Below the pieces are notes generated by a model. It had not been told where the DNA came from. It made no database searches and saw nothing but the letters and a program-made list of their open reading frames with translations. From Microthrixaceae bacterium (GTDB lineage: Bacteria; Actinomycetota; Acidimicrobiia; Acidimicrobiales; Poriferisodalaceae), in NCBI GenBank assembly GCA_011523825.1, contig WTFX01000009.1, forward strand, positions 42,420-106,419: a stretch of DNA of 64,000 nt, in the 5' to 3' direction. The position numbers and the translations under genes are program-made. Shown here one piece after another: positions 53,190-63,185 of the stretch. Numbering within the stretch: the first letter of the stretch is position 1; every line of letters starts with the position of its first letter.

Positions 53190-54938
53190 TTAGGGGCACA
53201 GCGGCTTGAATTCGAATCCGCGGTCTGAGAGCCGCTCCAGTGCCATGTCCAGTCCGCGCACCGTCGCCGAGCGAGGGCCCCCGCCGTCGTGCAGCAGGAT
53301 GATGGCACCGGGAAACGACCGGGCGACGATGCCGTCGGCAATGGCCCGGGCTGGGCGCTGTTCCCAGTCGCGAGGGGAGTAGGTCCAGCCCACCAGCCTC
53401 AGGTCCAGGTCGTTGGACCATTCCTCGGTGAACCTGCCGATGGCAAAGTAGGGCGGTCTGAGGCACGGAGTGGCGAGCGGTCCCAAGATGTCCTGTGTGC
53501 GGCCGATGGAGCGGTCAAAGGCCGTTCTCGAGACCCGGGCGAGCGACTCGTGATTCCAGGAATGGTTGGCGAGGGTGTGGCCTTCATGTGCGATGCGCTG
53601 GATAAGCAATGGCCGCCTCTCCGCCATGGAGCCCACCACGAAGAACGTTGCTCGAGCATCATGGCGTGCCAGCACGTCGAGCACCTGCGGCGTGTAGGTC
53701 GGGTGCGGCCCGTCGTCGAATGTCAGGTAGACGACCGGACCGTCGTCGGGCACGGCCGGCGGGGAGATGTGCATGCTCGACCAGAAGCCGGTGGGGTCGC
53801 GGGTGCCGATGCGCTCGCCGAGCGCGGGCGGGAAGACGTCAACGGAGAGCCGGTAGTCCACCGGTTCGGGGAGCGACGACGCGACCGTGACGGTCCACGC
53901 GCCGCTCGCCGGCACGTGGGTTGAGAATCTTTGGGTCCGCTCGGCGATGGGCACGAGCGCGGCACCGTCGCCGAGCCGGGCTTCCAGCCAGACTCCGGCC
54001 GGCGCGATGAGTGTCGCCACCATGACGTCGTGTTCAGCGGCATGAACGACATACCGGTGCCGCTCGCGCAGCTCAATCCGATCGGACATGACGGCGCCGA
54101 TGCCGTCGAGCTCGAACGCCACCTGCGTCACCGGCCTAGTGATCTGGAGCGCCGGAACCGTGTCGATCGGCTCGACACGGATGACAGTGGCGATCCACGT
54201 TGCCGCAGGATCTGCTGCGTCGGCGCTGTCCGGATTGATGGACAGGGTCGTGCGTCGTGTGATGAACGTCAGCGGATCGCCAGGCGAGCGATCGAAGAAG
54301 GACACCTCGATTGCGCCATCGGTGATGTCGATGGTGTCGATGACGATGTGACGGCCCAATTCCACGGGCGGTCGCAGCTCGAATGCCTCGCCGGTGTCGA
54401 TGACGGGTACCAGGAGGTTGCCCTGCGGCACGTCAGCGAATCGGGCCTCGACATACACGGCGAGGTCCTCGACGTCATCGCCATTCAGATCGCCGCGGGC
54501 CACCTCGCGGTGCAGCAGAAATGCGGCATCCGGGAACGATGTGCGCAGCGCAGCCTCGAGACCGGCTGGCAGCGGATCGGGCTCGGCCGCATCGGCTTCC
54601 GCTACATCGGGATCGTGCTCCTGCTGAGCGCTGGGTTGATCGTTGATGCTGTCGTCTGACGGTGCGGGATCATCCGGCAGCTCAGGATCGCCAGATGGCT
54701 CGTGTGATATCGGTTCGCTCGAGGCTGGTTCGTCTGCAGTGCCGGGTGAAGGTGGGGGCAGGGTCGGCAAGGAAATTGCCGCCACTGTCGCGTCGCTCGA
54801 AACTTCAGTCCGCGCGCCATCGCTCGACTCGCTCGCGACCGGCGCTGCGTCGGAACTCTGCTGAACCTGACATGCACCGCACAGCACGGCAATCAGCATC
54901 AGCAACCTGACCAAGCCTGGGGTGCCGCGTCCGCGCAC
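53190..54938 (-). CDS. secreted polysaccharide deacetylase (NodB domain)
   Basis: A 582-residue protein with a signal segment ending near Cys23 (LCGAC, a weak lipobox), a long acidic Ser/Pro-rich linker, a central beta-rich domain, and a C-terminal NodB deacetylase. The NodB motifs are TFDDGPH (about 405), the metal-binding HSWNH (about 460), RPPY and the terminal LLHDGG. It would remove N-acetyl groups from peptidoglycan or chitin-like polymers outside the cell. It converges on the acetylation pair (MBOAT-SGNH). Confidence 0.88.
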   Translation of the reverse strand: MRGRGTPGLVRLLMLIAVLCGACQVQQSSDAAPVASESSDGARTEVSSDATVAAISLPTLPPPSPGTADEPASSEPISHEPSGDPELPDDPAPSDDSINDQPSAQQEHDPDVAEADAAEPDPLPAGLEAALRTSFPDAAFLLHREVARGDLNGDDVEDLAVYVEARFADVPQGNLLVPVIDTGEAFELRPPVELGRHIVIDTIDITDGAIEVSFFDRSPGDPLTFITRRTTLSINPDSADAADPAATWIATVIRVEPIDTVPALQITRPVTQVAFELDGIGAVMSDRIELRERHRYVVHAAEHDVMVATLIAPAGVWLEARLGDGAALVPIAERTQRFSTHVPASGAWTVTVASSLPEPVDYRLSVDVFPPALGERIGTRDPTGFWSSMHISPPAVPDDGPVVYLTFDDGPHPTYTPQVLDVLARHDARATFFVVGSMAERRPLLIQRIAHEGHTLANHSWNHESLARVSRTAFDRSIGRTQDILGPLATPCLRPPYFAIGRFTEEWSNDLDLRLVGWTYSPRDWEQRPARAIADGIVARSFPGAIILLHDGGGPRSATVRGLDMALERLSDRGFEFKPLCP

Positions 54939-55023
54939 CCCTTGATGATGGCCGGTCTCGGCAGGCGCGCAGCGGCAGCCGGACCCAGTCAGACTGGCCG
55001 CAGTCGCGGCCGATGCAAGCCGC

Positions 55024-55110
55024 TCAGCCGCGGCCGCAGTTGGGGCGCTTGCCGTGATTGGCTTTGCTACGGCGCGCCCGGAGCTTTCGCTTGTTGGTGC
55101 GCTTCGACAT
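55024..55110 (-). CDS. ribosomal protein bL37
   Basis: A 28-residue, very basic protein: M-S-K-R-T-N-K-R then KLRARRSKANHGKRPN and a short CGRG end. The SKANHGKRPN core is that of bL37, a small large-subunit protein found in mycobacterial and other actinobacterial ribosomes. ATG 55110 is the only start in frame. It is short enough to be missed by ordinary gene finders. There is no clear strong ribosome site (GAGAT nearby). Confidence 0.82.
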   Translation of the reverse strand: MSKRTNKRKLRARRSKANHGKRPNCGRG

Positions 55111-55140
55111 AGGCATCTCAGGCTATCGACACGATTCGGC

Positions 55141-56280
<1,140 letters not shown>

Positions 56281-56391
56281 GGGTTCCTCCCCGTCAATGG
56301 ATGCCTCGGGCGCGTACCCGACCCGGCGAAGTCTTGCACGCGGCGCTCCGCACCGCCCGGGAGCGCAGCTGCTCACTAGCCTCGCCCGGCG

Positions 56392-57501
56392 ATGGAGCGC
56401 TTTGGGTTCGTGGGCCTGCCCAACGCGGGGAAGTCGTCACTGTTCAATTCGCTTGCCGGCGGCGGGGCACTGGCGGCGCCGTACGCCTTTGCCACCACCG
56501 ATCCGAACATAGGCGTGGCCCGGGTGCCCGACCCCCGGCTCGATGCGCTCGCCGAGATGAGCGGCAGCGAGAAGGTGGTGCCCACCACGACAGAGTTCAT
56601 CGATATCGGCGGGCTCGTAGAGGGCGCCAGCAAGGGCGAAGGTCTCGGCAACCGGTTCCTGGGGGGGATCCGCGAGGTGGATGCGATCGTCTTCGTCCTG
56701 CGCGCCTTCTCTGATGCCGATGTGCCGGGTCCCGCCGACCCGCTCGAACACCTTCGCATCGTCGAGACCGAGCTGACGCTGGCGGACCTGGAGTCGGTGG
56801 AATCGAGGATCGGCCGCCGGCGCAAGGCGTCCCGCAGCCAGCCGTCCGACACCGCGCTGGCCGAGGAGGTTGCGGCGCTCGACGCCGCGCTTGAACACCT
56901 GGCGGCCGGCACACCGCTGTACCGGGCATGGCCGGTCGGCGCAGTGTCTGAAGGGTCCTACGAGCATCCGCATCGAGCGGCACTGCGCAGCCACTTCCTG
57001 CTGACCGACAAGCCGGTCATGGCAGTGCTGAACCTCGGCGAAGACCAGCTTGATGCGGCGTCGGGGCTGGCATCGCCCATCGAGGCCGAGCTGCCGGGTG
57101 CGACGGTGCTGCCGCTGTGCGTGCAGCTCGAAGCGGAGGCGGCGCAGCTCACTGGCGCCGAGCGAACCGAGCTGCTCGAAGGACTCGGTCTGGGCGAGGG
57201 CGCGCTGGAGCGGTTCGTCGCTGCTGCGCACGGCCTGCTGGGCCTGCGCACCTTTCTGACCACCGGCGAGAAGGAATCGCGGGGGTGGACCTTCCGCGCC
57301 GGCTGGCGAGCGCCGCAATGCGCTGGGCGGATCCACACCGACTTCGAGCGCGGCTTTATCCGGGCCGAGGTGATCGACTGGGCAGAGCTGCTGGACTTAG
57401 GCTCGTGGACTGCTGCGCGGGACGCTGGCCGCCTGCGAGTCGAGGGGAAGGACTATCCGATGCGCGATGGCGACGTCGTGGAGTTCCGCTTCAACGTGTA
57501 G
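56392..57501 (+). CDS. ychF: Obg-like P-loop NTPase YchF
   Basis: A 369-residue YchF. G1 is [16 protein letters not shown] (about 8-23), the switch/G3 region is [20 protein letters not shown] (about 71-90), the NLGE takes the place of the usual NKxD as is normal for YchF, and the C-terminal TGS domain runs from [20 protein letters not shown] ribosome-binding ATPase with roles in stress translation. Length normal. DUF192 gene begins two bases after its stop. Confidence 0.92.
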   Translation: MERFGFVGLPNAGKSSLFNSLAGGGALAAPYAFATTDPNIGVARVPDPRLDALAEMSGSEKVVPTTTEFIDIGGLVEGASKGEGLGNRFLGGIREVDAIVFVLRAFSDADVPGPADPLEHLRIVETELTLADLESVESRIGRRRKASRSQPSDTALAEEVAALDAALEHLAAGTPLYRAWPVGAVSEGSYEHPHRAALRSHFLLTDKPVMAVLNLGEDQLDAASGLASPIEAELPGATVLPLCVQLEAEAAQLTGAERTELLEGLGLGEGALERFVAAAHGLLGLRTFLTTGEKESRGWTFRAGWRAPQCAGRIHTDFERGFIRAEVIDWAELLDLGSWTAARDAGRLRVEGKDYPMRDGDVVEFRFNV

Positions 57502-57503
57502 CC

Positions 57504-57839
57504 ATGCCATGGCTGGCATGCGGGGATCGAGTGGTGGCAAGCCTCGAAGTTGCTCGCACCCGTTCTGAGCGCCGGCGGGGCCTGCTTGGGCGCGACGATG
57601 TGACTGGCGCGCTGCTGATCGAGCGATGCCGGTGCGTGCACACCATCGGCATGAGCTTCGACATCGACGTGGCATTCCTCGATGTCCATGGATATGTGAT
57701 CGATGTCGTGACCATGCCGCCGGGACGGATCGGGCGGCCGAGGATGCGCGCTCGATCGGTCATCGAGGCCCGGGCGGGCGCATGCGAACGCTGGGGCCTG
57801 GCCGTGGGAGACACGCTCGACGTCCGGCTGGACGCATGA
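57504..57839 (+). CDS. DUF192 family protein
   Basis: A 111-residue protein of DUF192: GLLGRDDVTGALLIERCRCVHTIGMSFDIDVAFLD (about 31-65) is the usual central motif, followed by VTMPPGR and EARAG. No signal peptide, in contrast to many DUF192 proteins. ATG 57504 follows the ychF stop by two bases, and the stop overlaps the rsmI start (ATGA). Function unknown. Confidence 0.85.
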   Translation: MPWLACGDRVVASLEVARTRSERRRGLLGRDDVTGALLIERCRCVHTIGMSFDIDVAFLDVHGYVIDVVTMPPGRIGRPRMRARSVIEARAGACERWGLAVGDTLDVRLDA

Positions 57840-58693
57840 GCGAGAGCGAACCGCGGCTGTGGCTGGTGGCCACACCCATCGGCAACCTGGCGGATATCGC
57901 CCCACGAGCGGTCGAGGTGCTGCGCGACGTCTCGTTCGTTACCTGCGAGGACACCCGCCGCACTGGCTTGCTGCTGCAACGGCTGGGCATCGGGCCTCGT
58001 CCGCTGCTGGCCGTCCACGAGCACAATGAGGCTGCTGCCTGTGCGCAGGTGGTCGAGCGGCTGGAGGCGGGCGAGACGGCGGCCTACGTGACCGATGCCG
58101 GCATGCCCACCATCTCCGATCCGGGGCAGCGCCTCGTGGAGGCCGTGGCGGCGGCAGGGCTGCCCGTCAGCGTCGTGCCTGGGCCGTCTGCGCCAGTTGC
58201 CGCCTTGGCCCTGTCAGGCCTGCCGACCGACCGCTGGGTGATGGAGGGCTTCCTACCGCGCAGCGGGAACGCCCGCTCGGCACGCCTCGCCGAGATCGCT
58301 GGCTCATCACGCACGGCGGTGCTGTTCGAGTCGCCCAGGCGCCTCGGCGCAACCCTGGCCGACCTGGCCGAGGCCTGCGGCGCCGACCGCCCAGCAGTCG
58401 TCGCGCGCGAACTCACCAAACTGCACGAGGAGGTAGTACGCGGCACCGTCGCCGAGCTAGCTGCGCGATTCTCCGAGCCACCCCGAGGCGAGATCGTCGT
58501 GGTCGTCGCCCCGGCGTCGCCTCCAGATCCGTCCGATGAAGAGATCGCCGCCGAACTGACTGAAGCGCTGGATGCCGGTCTCAGCACTCGCGATGCGGCG
58601 GCAGCAGTGGCAAGTCGACTCGGCATTGCCCGCAACCGCACCTACCCCACCGCGGTAGCGCTCGCCCGCTCCCGCGAGACGCAGAAGCCATAA
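57836..58693 (+). CDS. rsmI: 16S rRNA (cytidine(1402)-2'-O)-methyltransferase
   Basis: A 285-residue tetrapyrrole-methylase-fold enzyme. LVATPIGNLADIAPRAVEVLRDVSFVTCEDTRRTG (about 10-44), VTDAGMPTISDPG (about 84-96), VVPGPSAPVAALALSGLP and FLPRSGNARS are characteristic of RsmI. It methylates C1402 of 16S rRNA with S-adenosylmethionine. ATG 57836 overlaps the DUF192 stop; this order recurs in actinobacteria next to metG. Confidence 0.93.
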   Translation: MSESEPRLWLVATPIGNLADIAPRAVEVLRDVSFVTCEDTRRTGLLLQRLGIGPRPLLAVHEHNEAAACAQVVERLEAGETAAYVTDAGMPTISDPGQRLVEAVAAAGLPVSVVPGPSAPVAALALSGLPTDRWVMEGFLPRSGNARSARLAEIAGSSRTAVLFESPRRLGATLADLAEACGADRPAVVARELTKLHEEVVRGTVAELAARFSEPPRGEIVVVVAPASPPDPSDEEIAAELTEALDAGLSTRDAAAAVASRLGIARNRTYPTAVALARSRETQKP

Positions 58694-58752
58694 CGGCGAG
58701 GGCGGCGGCGAATCCTGCGAGCGGCATTGCTGCTCGTCAGTACCCTGAACCG

Positions 58753-60252
58753 GTGACCTCCTACTACGTCACGACGCCGATCTACTACGTCAACGACGCC
58801 CCCCACATCGGGCACGCGTACACAACGATCACCGCCGATGCGATCGCTCGCTGGAAGCGGCTGTGCGGCGACGATGTCATGTTCCTGACCGGCACCGACG
58901 AGCACGGTCTCAAGGTCCAGCGGGCGGCCGAGGAGAACGGCTGCGCTCCTATCGAGTGGGCCGATCGCACCGTCGTGCGCTTCCAGGAGGCTTGGCAGCA
59001 GCTCGAGATCTCCAACGATGATTTCATCCGCACCAGCGAGCCACGCCACCACCACTCGGTCCAGCAGCTCCTGCAGGCCTGCTACGACAACGGCGACATC
59101 ACGCTGCAGACCTACGAAGGCCTGTACTGCGTGAGCTGCGAGGCCTACTACACCGAGGACGACCTCGACGACGGCAACTGCCGCATTCACCGACGCCCGG
59201 TCGAGCACGTCACCGAGGAGAACTACTTCTTCTCGCTCAGCCGCTACGAGCAGCCCCTGCTCGACTGGTACGAAGCTCATCCCGACTTCGTCGTGCCGGC
59301 CACCAAGCGCAACGAGGCTTTGGGTTTCATCCGCAGCGGGCTGCAGGACTTCTCCATCAGCCGCACGTCGCTGGACTGGGGCATCCCGATCCCCTGGGAC
59401 CCTCAACATGTCACCTACGTCTGGTTCGACGCGCTGACCAACTACATCACCGCTGCCGGCTATGCCAGCGATGACGTCCGGTTCGGGCATCGCTGGCCGG
59501 GCGTGCACCTGATCGGCAAGGACATCCTCCGTTTCCATTGCGTGTACTGGCCGGCGATGCTGATGAGCGGCGGCGTGCTGCCGCCCCGCCGGGTCCACGT
59601 GCACGGCTTCCTGCTCGTCGGCGGCGAGAAGATGGCGAAATCGGCGCTCAACCAGATCGCCCCGGGCGATCTCGTGGACGACTTCGGCAGCGACGGCGTG
59701 CGGCACCACTTCTTGCACGATCAGCCCTTCGGCCCCGACGGGGATTTCTCCTATGAGGGGATGGTCGCCCGCTACAACGCTGATCTGGCCAACAACCTCG
59801 GCAACCTCATGAGCCGCGTGGCCACCGTGGTCAGCCGCAAGTGCGACGGCGTCGGGCCGGCCCCCCGTGCGGACAGCCCGCTGGCTGAGGCGGTGGCCGA
59901 GTGTGTTGCCGAGACCGCTGACGCTTGGGAGCGCCTGGCGCCGTCGGAAGCCCTCGATGCCACCTGGCGCATCATCCGTGAGACCAATGCGATGCTTGAG
60001 GCTGCCGAGCCGTGGAAGGCCGATCCTGGCCCCGAGGTGGACGCCGTGCTGGGCGATGCGCTCGAAGCACTGCGCATCGTGGCGGTGCTCGCATCGGTGG
60101 CGACGCCGAGGGGCTGTGACGAGGTGTGGAAGCGCATCGGCATGGAGGGCTCGGTTGCGGATCAGCGGCTGCCCGAAGCCGCGATCTGGGGCGGCTACCC
60201 GGGCGGCTTGGCGGTGTCGACCGGCGAGCCGCTGTACCCGCGCCTGCGATGA
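58753..60252 (+). CDS. metG: methionyl-tRNA synthetase
   Basis: A 499-residue class I synthetase. The HIGH motif is at residues 18-21 (APHIGHAYTT), KMSKS appears as KMAKS in GGEKMAKSALN (about 296), and a zinc-type segment CVSCEAYYTEDDL...CRIH follows, as in the Thermus/mycobacterial class. It charges tRNA-Met. GTG 58753 is the start. C-terminal anticodon-binding domain is present; no extra EMAP domain. Confidence 0.95.
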   Translation: MTSYYVTTPIYYVNDAPHIGHAYTTITADAIARWKRLCGDDVMFLTGTDEHGLKVQRAAEENGCAPIEWADRTVVRFQEAWQQLEISNDDFIRTSEPRHHHSVQQLLQACYDNGDITLQTYEGLYCVSCEAYYTEDDLDDGNCRIHRRPVEHVTEENYFFSLSRYEQPLLDWYEAHPDFVVPATKRNEALGFIRSGLQDFSISRTSLDWGIPIPWDPQHVTYVWFDALTNYITAAGYASDDVRFGHRWPGVHLIGKDILRFHCVYWPAMLMSGGVLPPRRVHVHGFLLVGGEKMAKSALNQIAPGDLVDDFGSDGVRHHFLHDQPFGPDGDFSYEGMVARYNADLANNLGNLMSRVATVVSRKCDGVGPAPRADSPLAEAVAECVAETADAWERLAPSEALDATWRIIRETNAMLEAAEPWKADPGPEVDAVLGDALEALRIVAVLASVATPRGCDEVWKRIGMEGSVADQRLPEAAIWGGYPGGLAVSTGEPLYPRLR

Positions 60253-60290
60253 ATCCAGCACCATGAATCCCGGTACGTGAGCCCCGATCA

Positions 60291-61079
60291 ATGAATGCAG
60301 CGTCCGAAGCCGATGTCTGGATCGACAGTCACTGCCACCTCACCGACGATGGCGCGGAGCTCGTCGCCGAGGCACGCCGGGACGGCGTGGCCTGGGTGGT
60401 GGACATCGGTACCGACGTCGAACGCAGCATTGCGGCACTGGAACGGGCCCGGACGCTGCCCGGTGTCGCTGCCACGATCGGGCTGCACCCTCACGATGCG
60501 GACGAGGGGCCGGCAGCGCTCGCAACGCTGGAGCAGCTGATTGCCGCCGGTGAGACGCCGGTCGCGATCGGCGAGTGCGGGCTCGACTACTACTACGAGC
60601 ACTCGGATCGGGCGAGCCAGCGTGAGGCGTTCGCCGCCCAGATCGCCATGGCGCACCGCTACGGGTTGGCGCTGGTGATCCACAGCCGGGATGCTTGGGA
60701 AGACACCTTCGACGTGCTCGACGCCGAGGGCGTGCCCCCCGGCACAGTGTTCCATTGCTTCACCGGCGGGCCCACCGAGGCCCGCGCAGCGCTCGAACGA
60801 GGTGCATCGGTGTCGTTCAGCGGCATCGTGTCGTTCCGCAACGCATCGGAGATCCGCGACGCGGCAGCGCTCGTGCCTGCCGACCGCTATCTCATCGAGA
60901 CCGACGCCCCGTACCTGGCACCGGTGCCCAAGCGGGGGAAGCAGAACCGGCCGAGCTGGGTGCGCTTCGTCGGCGACGCTGTCGCTGCCGCCCGCGGCGT
61001 GTCCGCCGCCCAGGTAGCTGCGGAGACGACGGCCAACGCCATGCGCACCTTCGGACTCGGTGAGCCCGAGACGTCATGA
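60291..61079 (+). CDS. tatD: TatD-family metal-dependent DNase/hydrolase
   Basis: A 262-residue TIM-barrel hydrolase. Metal ligands: DSHCHL (about 12-17), GECGLDYYYE (about 98), HSRDA (about 133), FHCFTG (about 158) and ETDAPYL (about 206). TatD proteins are DNases/RNA processing nucleases. The stop overlaps the rsmA start (ATGA). The order metG-tatD-rsmA-ispE is that of many actinobacteria (there with rpfB between tatD and rsmA; absent here). Confidence 0.93.
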   Translation: MNAASEADVWIDSHCHLTDDGAELVAEARRDGVAWVVDIGTDVERSIAALERARTLPGVAATIGLHPHDADEGPAALATLEQLIAAGETPVAIGECGLDYYYEHSDRASQREAFAAQIAMAHRYGLALVIHSRDAWEDTFDVLDAEGVPPGTVFHCFTGGPTEARAALERGASVSFSGIVSFRNASEIRDAAALVPADRYLIETDAPYLAPVPKRGKQNRPSWVRFVGDAVAAARGVSAAQVAAETTANAMRTFGLGEPETS

Positions 61080-61969
61080 CCGGCCGGCTGCTCACGTTGC
61101 CCGCCACCAAAGAGCTACTGGAACGGGCAGGTGCAGCACCACGCCGCAGCCTCGGTCAGAACTTCGTGGTCGATCCCAACACCGTGCGCCGGATCGCGCG
61201 ACTGGCAGGCGTCGGCCCGGGCGACCGCGTCGTGGAGATCGGTGCCGGCCTGGGCTCGCTGACGCTGGCCTTGGCCGAGACCGGGGCAGAGGTGGTGGCA
61301 GTGGAAACCGACAGCCGCTTCGTGCCGCTCCTGCGCGAGGTGGTGAGTTCCTTCTCGACGAGCTGTGAGCCAGATTTCGCGGAGCCCGGTGGGGCGAGGC
61401 CAGGTCCCGTCCGGATCGTGCACGCCGACGCGCGCCGCATGGACTGGAGCGCGCTCCTGCCGGGCAACGGGTGGCACGTCGTTGCCAACCTGCCGTACAA
61501 CATCGCGACTTCGCTGGTGCTGACCGTGCTCGATGAGGTGCCGGCCGTCACCCGGTTGCTGGTGATGTGCCAGCGAGAAGCCGCGGAGCGATTGGCGGCG
61601 GCACCTGGCGACGGTGTCTACGGTGCAGTCTCCGTTCGGGTCGCGGTCCATGCTGATGCCGAGCTCGCCGGAGCGGTGCCGGCCACGGTCTTTTTCCCCC
61701 AGCCTGAAGTGGAATCCGCGCTCGTACGCATCACTCGCCGGGCACCATCCATGGAGTCCCATCTGCGCGCCGAGGTGGATCGGCTCGTGACGGCAGCGTT
61801 CGCGCATCGTCGGCAGATGCTGCGCCGAACTTTGCGCAACGCCCTCGACGACGCGGACGGGACGCTGGCGCGAGCAGGCGTCGAGGGCACCGACCGCCCC
61901 GAGCGTCTCGGACTCGCCGAATGGGTGCGCCTCGCCGAGGCCGCCTTGGGGAAGCCGGCACGGGGCTGA
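61076..61969 (+). CDS. rsmA: 16S rRNA (adenine(1518)-N6/adenine(1519)-N6)-dimethyltransferase
   Basis: A 297-residue KsgA. S-adenosylmethionine motifs: RRSLGQNFVVDPNTVRRIA (about 23-41), VVEIGAGLGSLTLAL (about 50-64), the NLPYN catalytic motif in VVANLPYNIATSLV (about 139-152) and a C-terminal helical domain. It dimethylates two adjacent adenines of 16S rRNA during 30S assembly. A roughly 25-residue loop between the SAM motifs (FSTSCEPDFAEPGGARP) is slightly expanded. Confidence 0.95.
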   Translation: MTGRLLTLPATKELLERAGAAPRRSLGQNFVVDPNTVRRIARLAGVGPGDRVVEIGAGLGSLTLALAETGAEVVAVETDSRFVPLLREVVSSFSTSCEPDFAEPGGARPGPVRIVHADARRMDWSALLPGNGWHVVANLPYNIATSLVLTVLDEVPAVTRLLVMCQREAAERLAAAPGDGVYGAVSVRVAVHADAELAGAVPATVFFPQPEVESALVRITRRAPSMESHLRAEVDRLVTAAFAHRRQMLRRTLRNALDDADGTLARAGVEGTDRPERLGLAEWVRLAEAALGKPARG

Positions 61970-61976
61970 TTCGGCT

Positions 61977-62828
61977 GTGACGGCGCATACCCAGGCGATC
62001 CGGCTGCTCGCTCCGGCGAAGCTGACGCTGCGGATGCGGATCACCGGCATCCGGGGCGACGGCTATCACTTCATCGATGCCGAGATGGTGTCGCTCGACC
62101 TGTGCGATGAGATCATCGTGCACCCCAGCTCGGAGCCGTCGGTCGAGATTGTTCCGACCCCCGCAGCGCATGGCTCTGCCGGCGAAGTGCCCGAATGGGA
62201 CATCCCTGCTGACAGGTCGAATCTGGTGATCAGGGCGTTGGAGCTTGCCGGCAGGACGGCCCATGTCGAGGTCCGCAAACGCATCCCGCCCGGCGCGGGC
62301 CTCGGCGGGGGATCGGCGGACGCAGCCGCCGTGCTCCGCTGGGCAAATCGGATGACTGCCGTCGAGACCGCTGACGCGCCAGTGACGCCTCAACTGCAGA
62401 CACCCGCCATCGTCACGCCGCAACAGGCGGCGACACTGGGCGCCGACGTGGCGTTCTGCCTTGTCGGCGGTCGTGCTCGCGTCACGGGTGTCGGCGAGAT
62501 CATCGAGCCGGTCGGGTTCCGGGACCAGTCCTTCGTGTTGTGGACGCCGCCGGTCCAGGTCGACACGGCGGCGGTGTACGGCACATGGGACGAGCTCGGC
62601 GGCCCGTCCGGCCCGAATGCCAACGACCTTGAACCGGCCGCGCTCGCCGCCTACCCCGAGCTCTCAGCGTGGCGCGACGACCTCGAGGCCGTCACCGGGC
62701 GTACGCCACGGCTGGCCGGCAGCGGCGGCACCTGGTTCGTCCCCGCGCCCTTCGGCGCACGCATGCACGAACCAACCGACGACGGCGTGCGCGCCGCTGA
62801 GGTGCGCGCCATCGGGCGGCTCTCCTAG
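61977..62828 (+). CDS. ispE: 4-diphosphocytidyl-2-C-methyl-D-erythritol kinase
   Basis: A 283-residue GHMP kinase in the MEP pathway. The N-terminal LLAPAKLTLRMRITG (Lys16-type), the ATP-binding PPGAGLGGGSADAAAVLR (about 103-120) and GADVAFCLVGGRARV are seen. Together with dxs elsewhere in the window it indicates isoprenoid synthesis by the MEP route. GTG 61977 starts seven bases after rsmA. The C-terminal region is normal in length but the last GHMP motif is modified (LAGSGGTWFV). Confidence 0.92.
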   Translation: MTAHTQAIRLLAPAKLTLRMRITGIRGDGYHFIDAEMVSLDLCDEIIVHPSSEPSVEIVPTPAAHGSAGEVPEWDIPADRSNLVIRALELAGRTAHVEVRKRIPPGAGLGGGSADAAAVLRWANRMTAVETADAPVTPQLQTPAIVTPQQAATLGADVAFCLVGGRARVTGVGEIIEPVGFRDQSFVLWTPPVQVDTAAVYGTWDELGGPSGPNANDLEPAALAAYPELSAWRDDLEAVTGRTPRLAGSGGTWFVPAPFGARMHEPTDDGVRAAEVRAIGRLS

Positions 62829-62854
62829 CCGGCGGTTTGCCAGATAGCAGCAGG

Positions 62855-62950
62855 TCAGCGGTTGCGACGCTGGTAGCGCGTCCGCCGCAGCATCTTGCGG
62901 TGCTTCTTCTTGCGCATCCGCTTGCGGCGCTTCTTGACCAGCGATCCCAT
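62855..62950 (-). CDS. ribosomal protein bS22 (AURKAIP1/COX24 domain)
   Basis: A 31-residue, extremely basic protein, M-G-S-L-V then KKRRKRMRKKKHRKMLRRTR and YQRRNR. It is of the AURKAIP1/COX24 type, in mycobacteria called bS22, a small-subunit protein near the decoding centre. ATG 62950. It lies on the opposite strand between ispE and tRNA-Gln. No strong ribosome site is visible. Confidence 0.88.
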   Translation of the reverse strand: MGSLVKKRRKRMRKKKHRKMLRRTRYQRRNR

Positions 62951-63069
62951 GAAGAGCCGAACGCTAGCGCCTGCGAGGAGTCCTGCCACGAGTCAAATCC
63001 GTGACGATGGCGCCGAGACGGGTCGCTACCCTCGATCCACAGACAGCCCGCCTGCTCCCACAGGCGCTA

Positions 63070-63141
63070 TCGGGGATCGTTCAATTGGTAGGACATCGGG
63101 TTTTGGTCCCGGCAATGGAGGTTCGAGTCCTCCTCCCCGAA
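63070..63141 (+). tRNA. tRNA-Gln (anticodon TTG)
   Basis: A 72-nt cloverleaf: acceptor TCGGGGA/TCCCCGA, D stem GTTC/GGAC with AATTGGTAG loop, anticodon stem TCGGG/CCCGG with loop TTTTGGT giving anticodon TTG, and T arm GGAGG-TTCGAGT-CCTCC. The T-G pair at the base of the anticodon stem is unusual but allowed. The discriminator is A; CCA is not encoded. glmU-like gene begins 44 bases later. Confidence 0.95.
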
Positions 63142-63185
63142 CCCCACGTCTCATGCGGCGACCCAGCGCGATGCCGCCTGACCCG

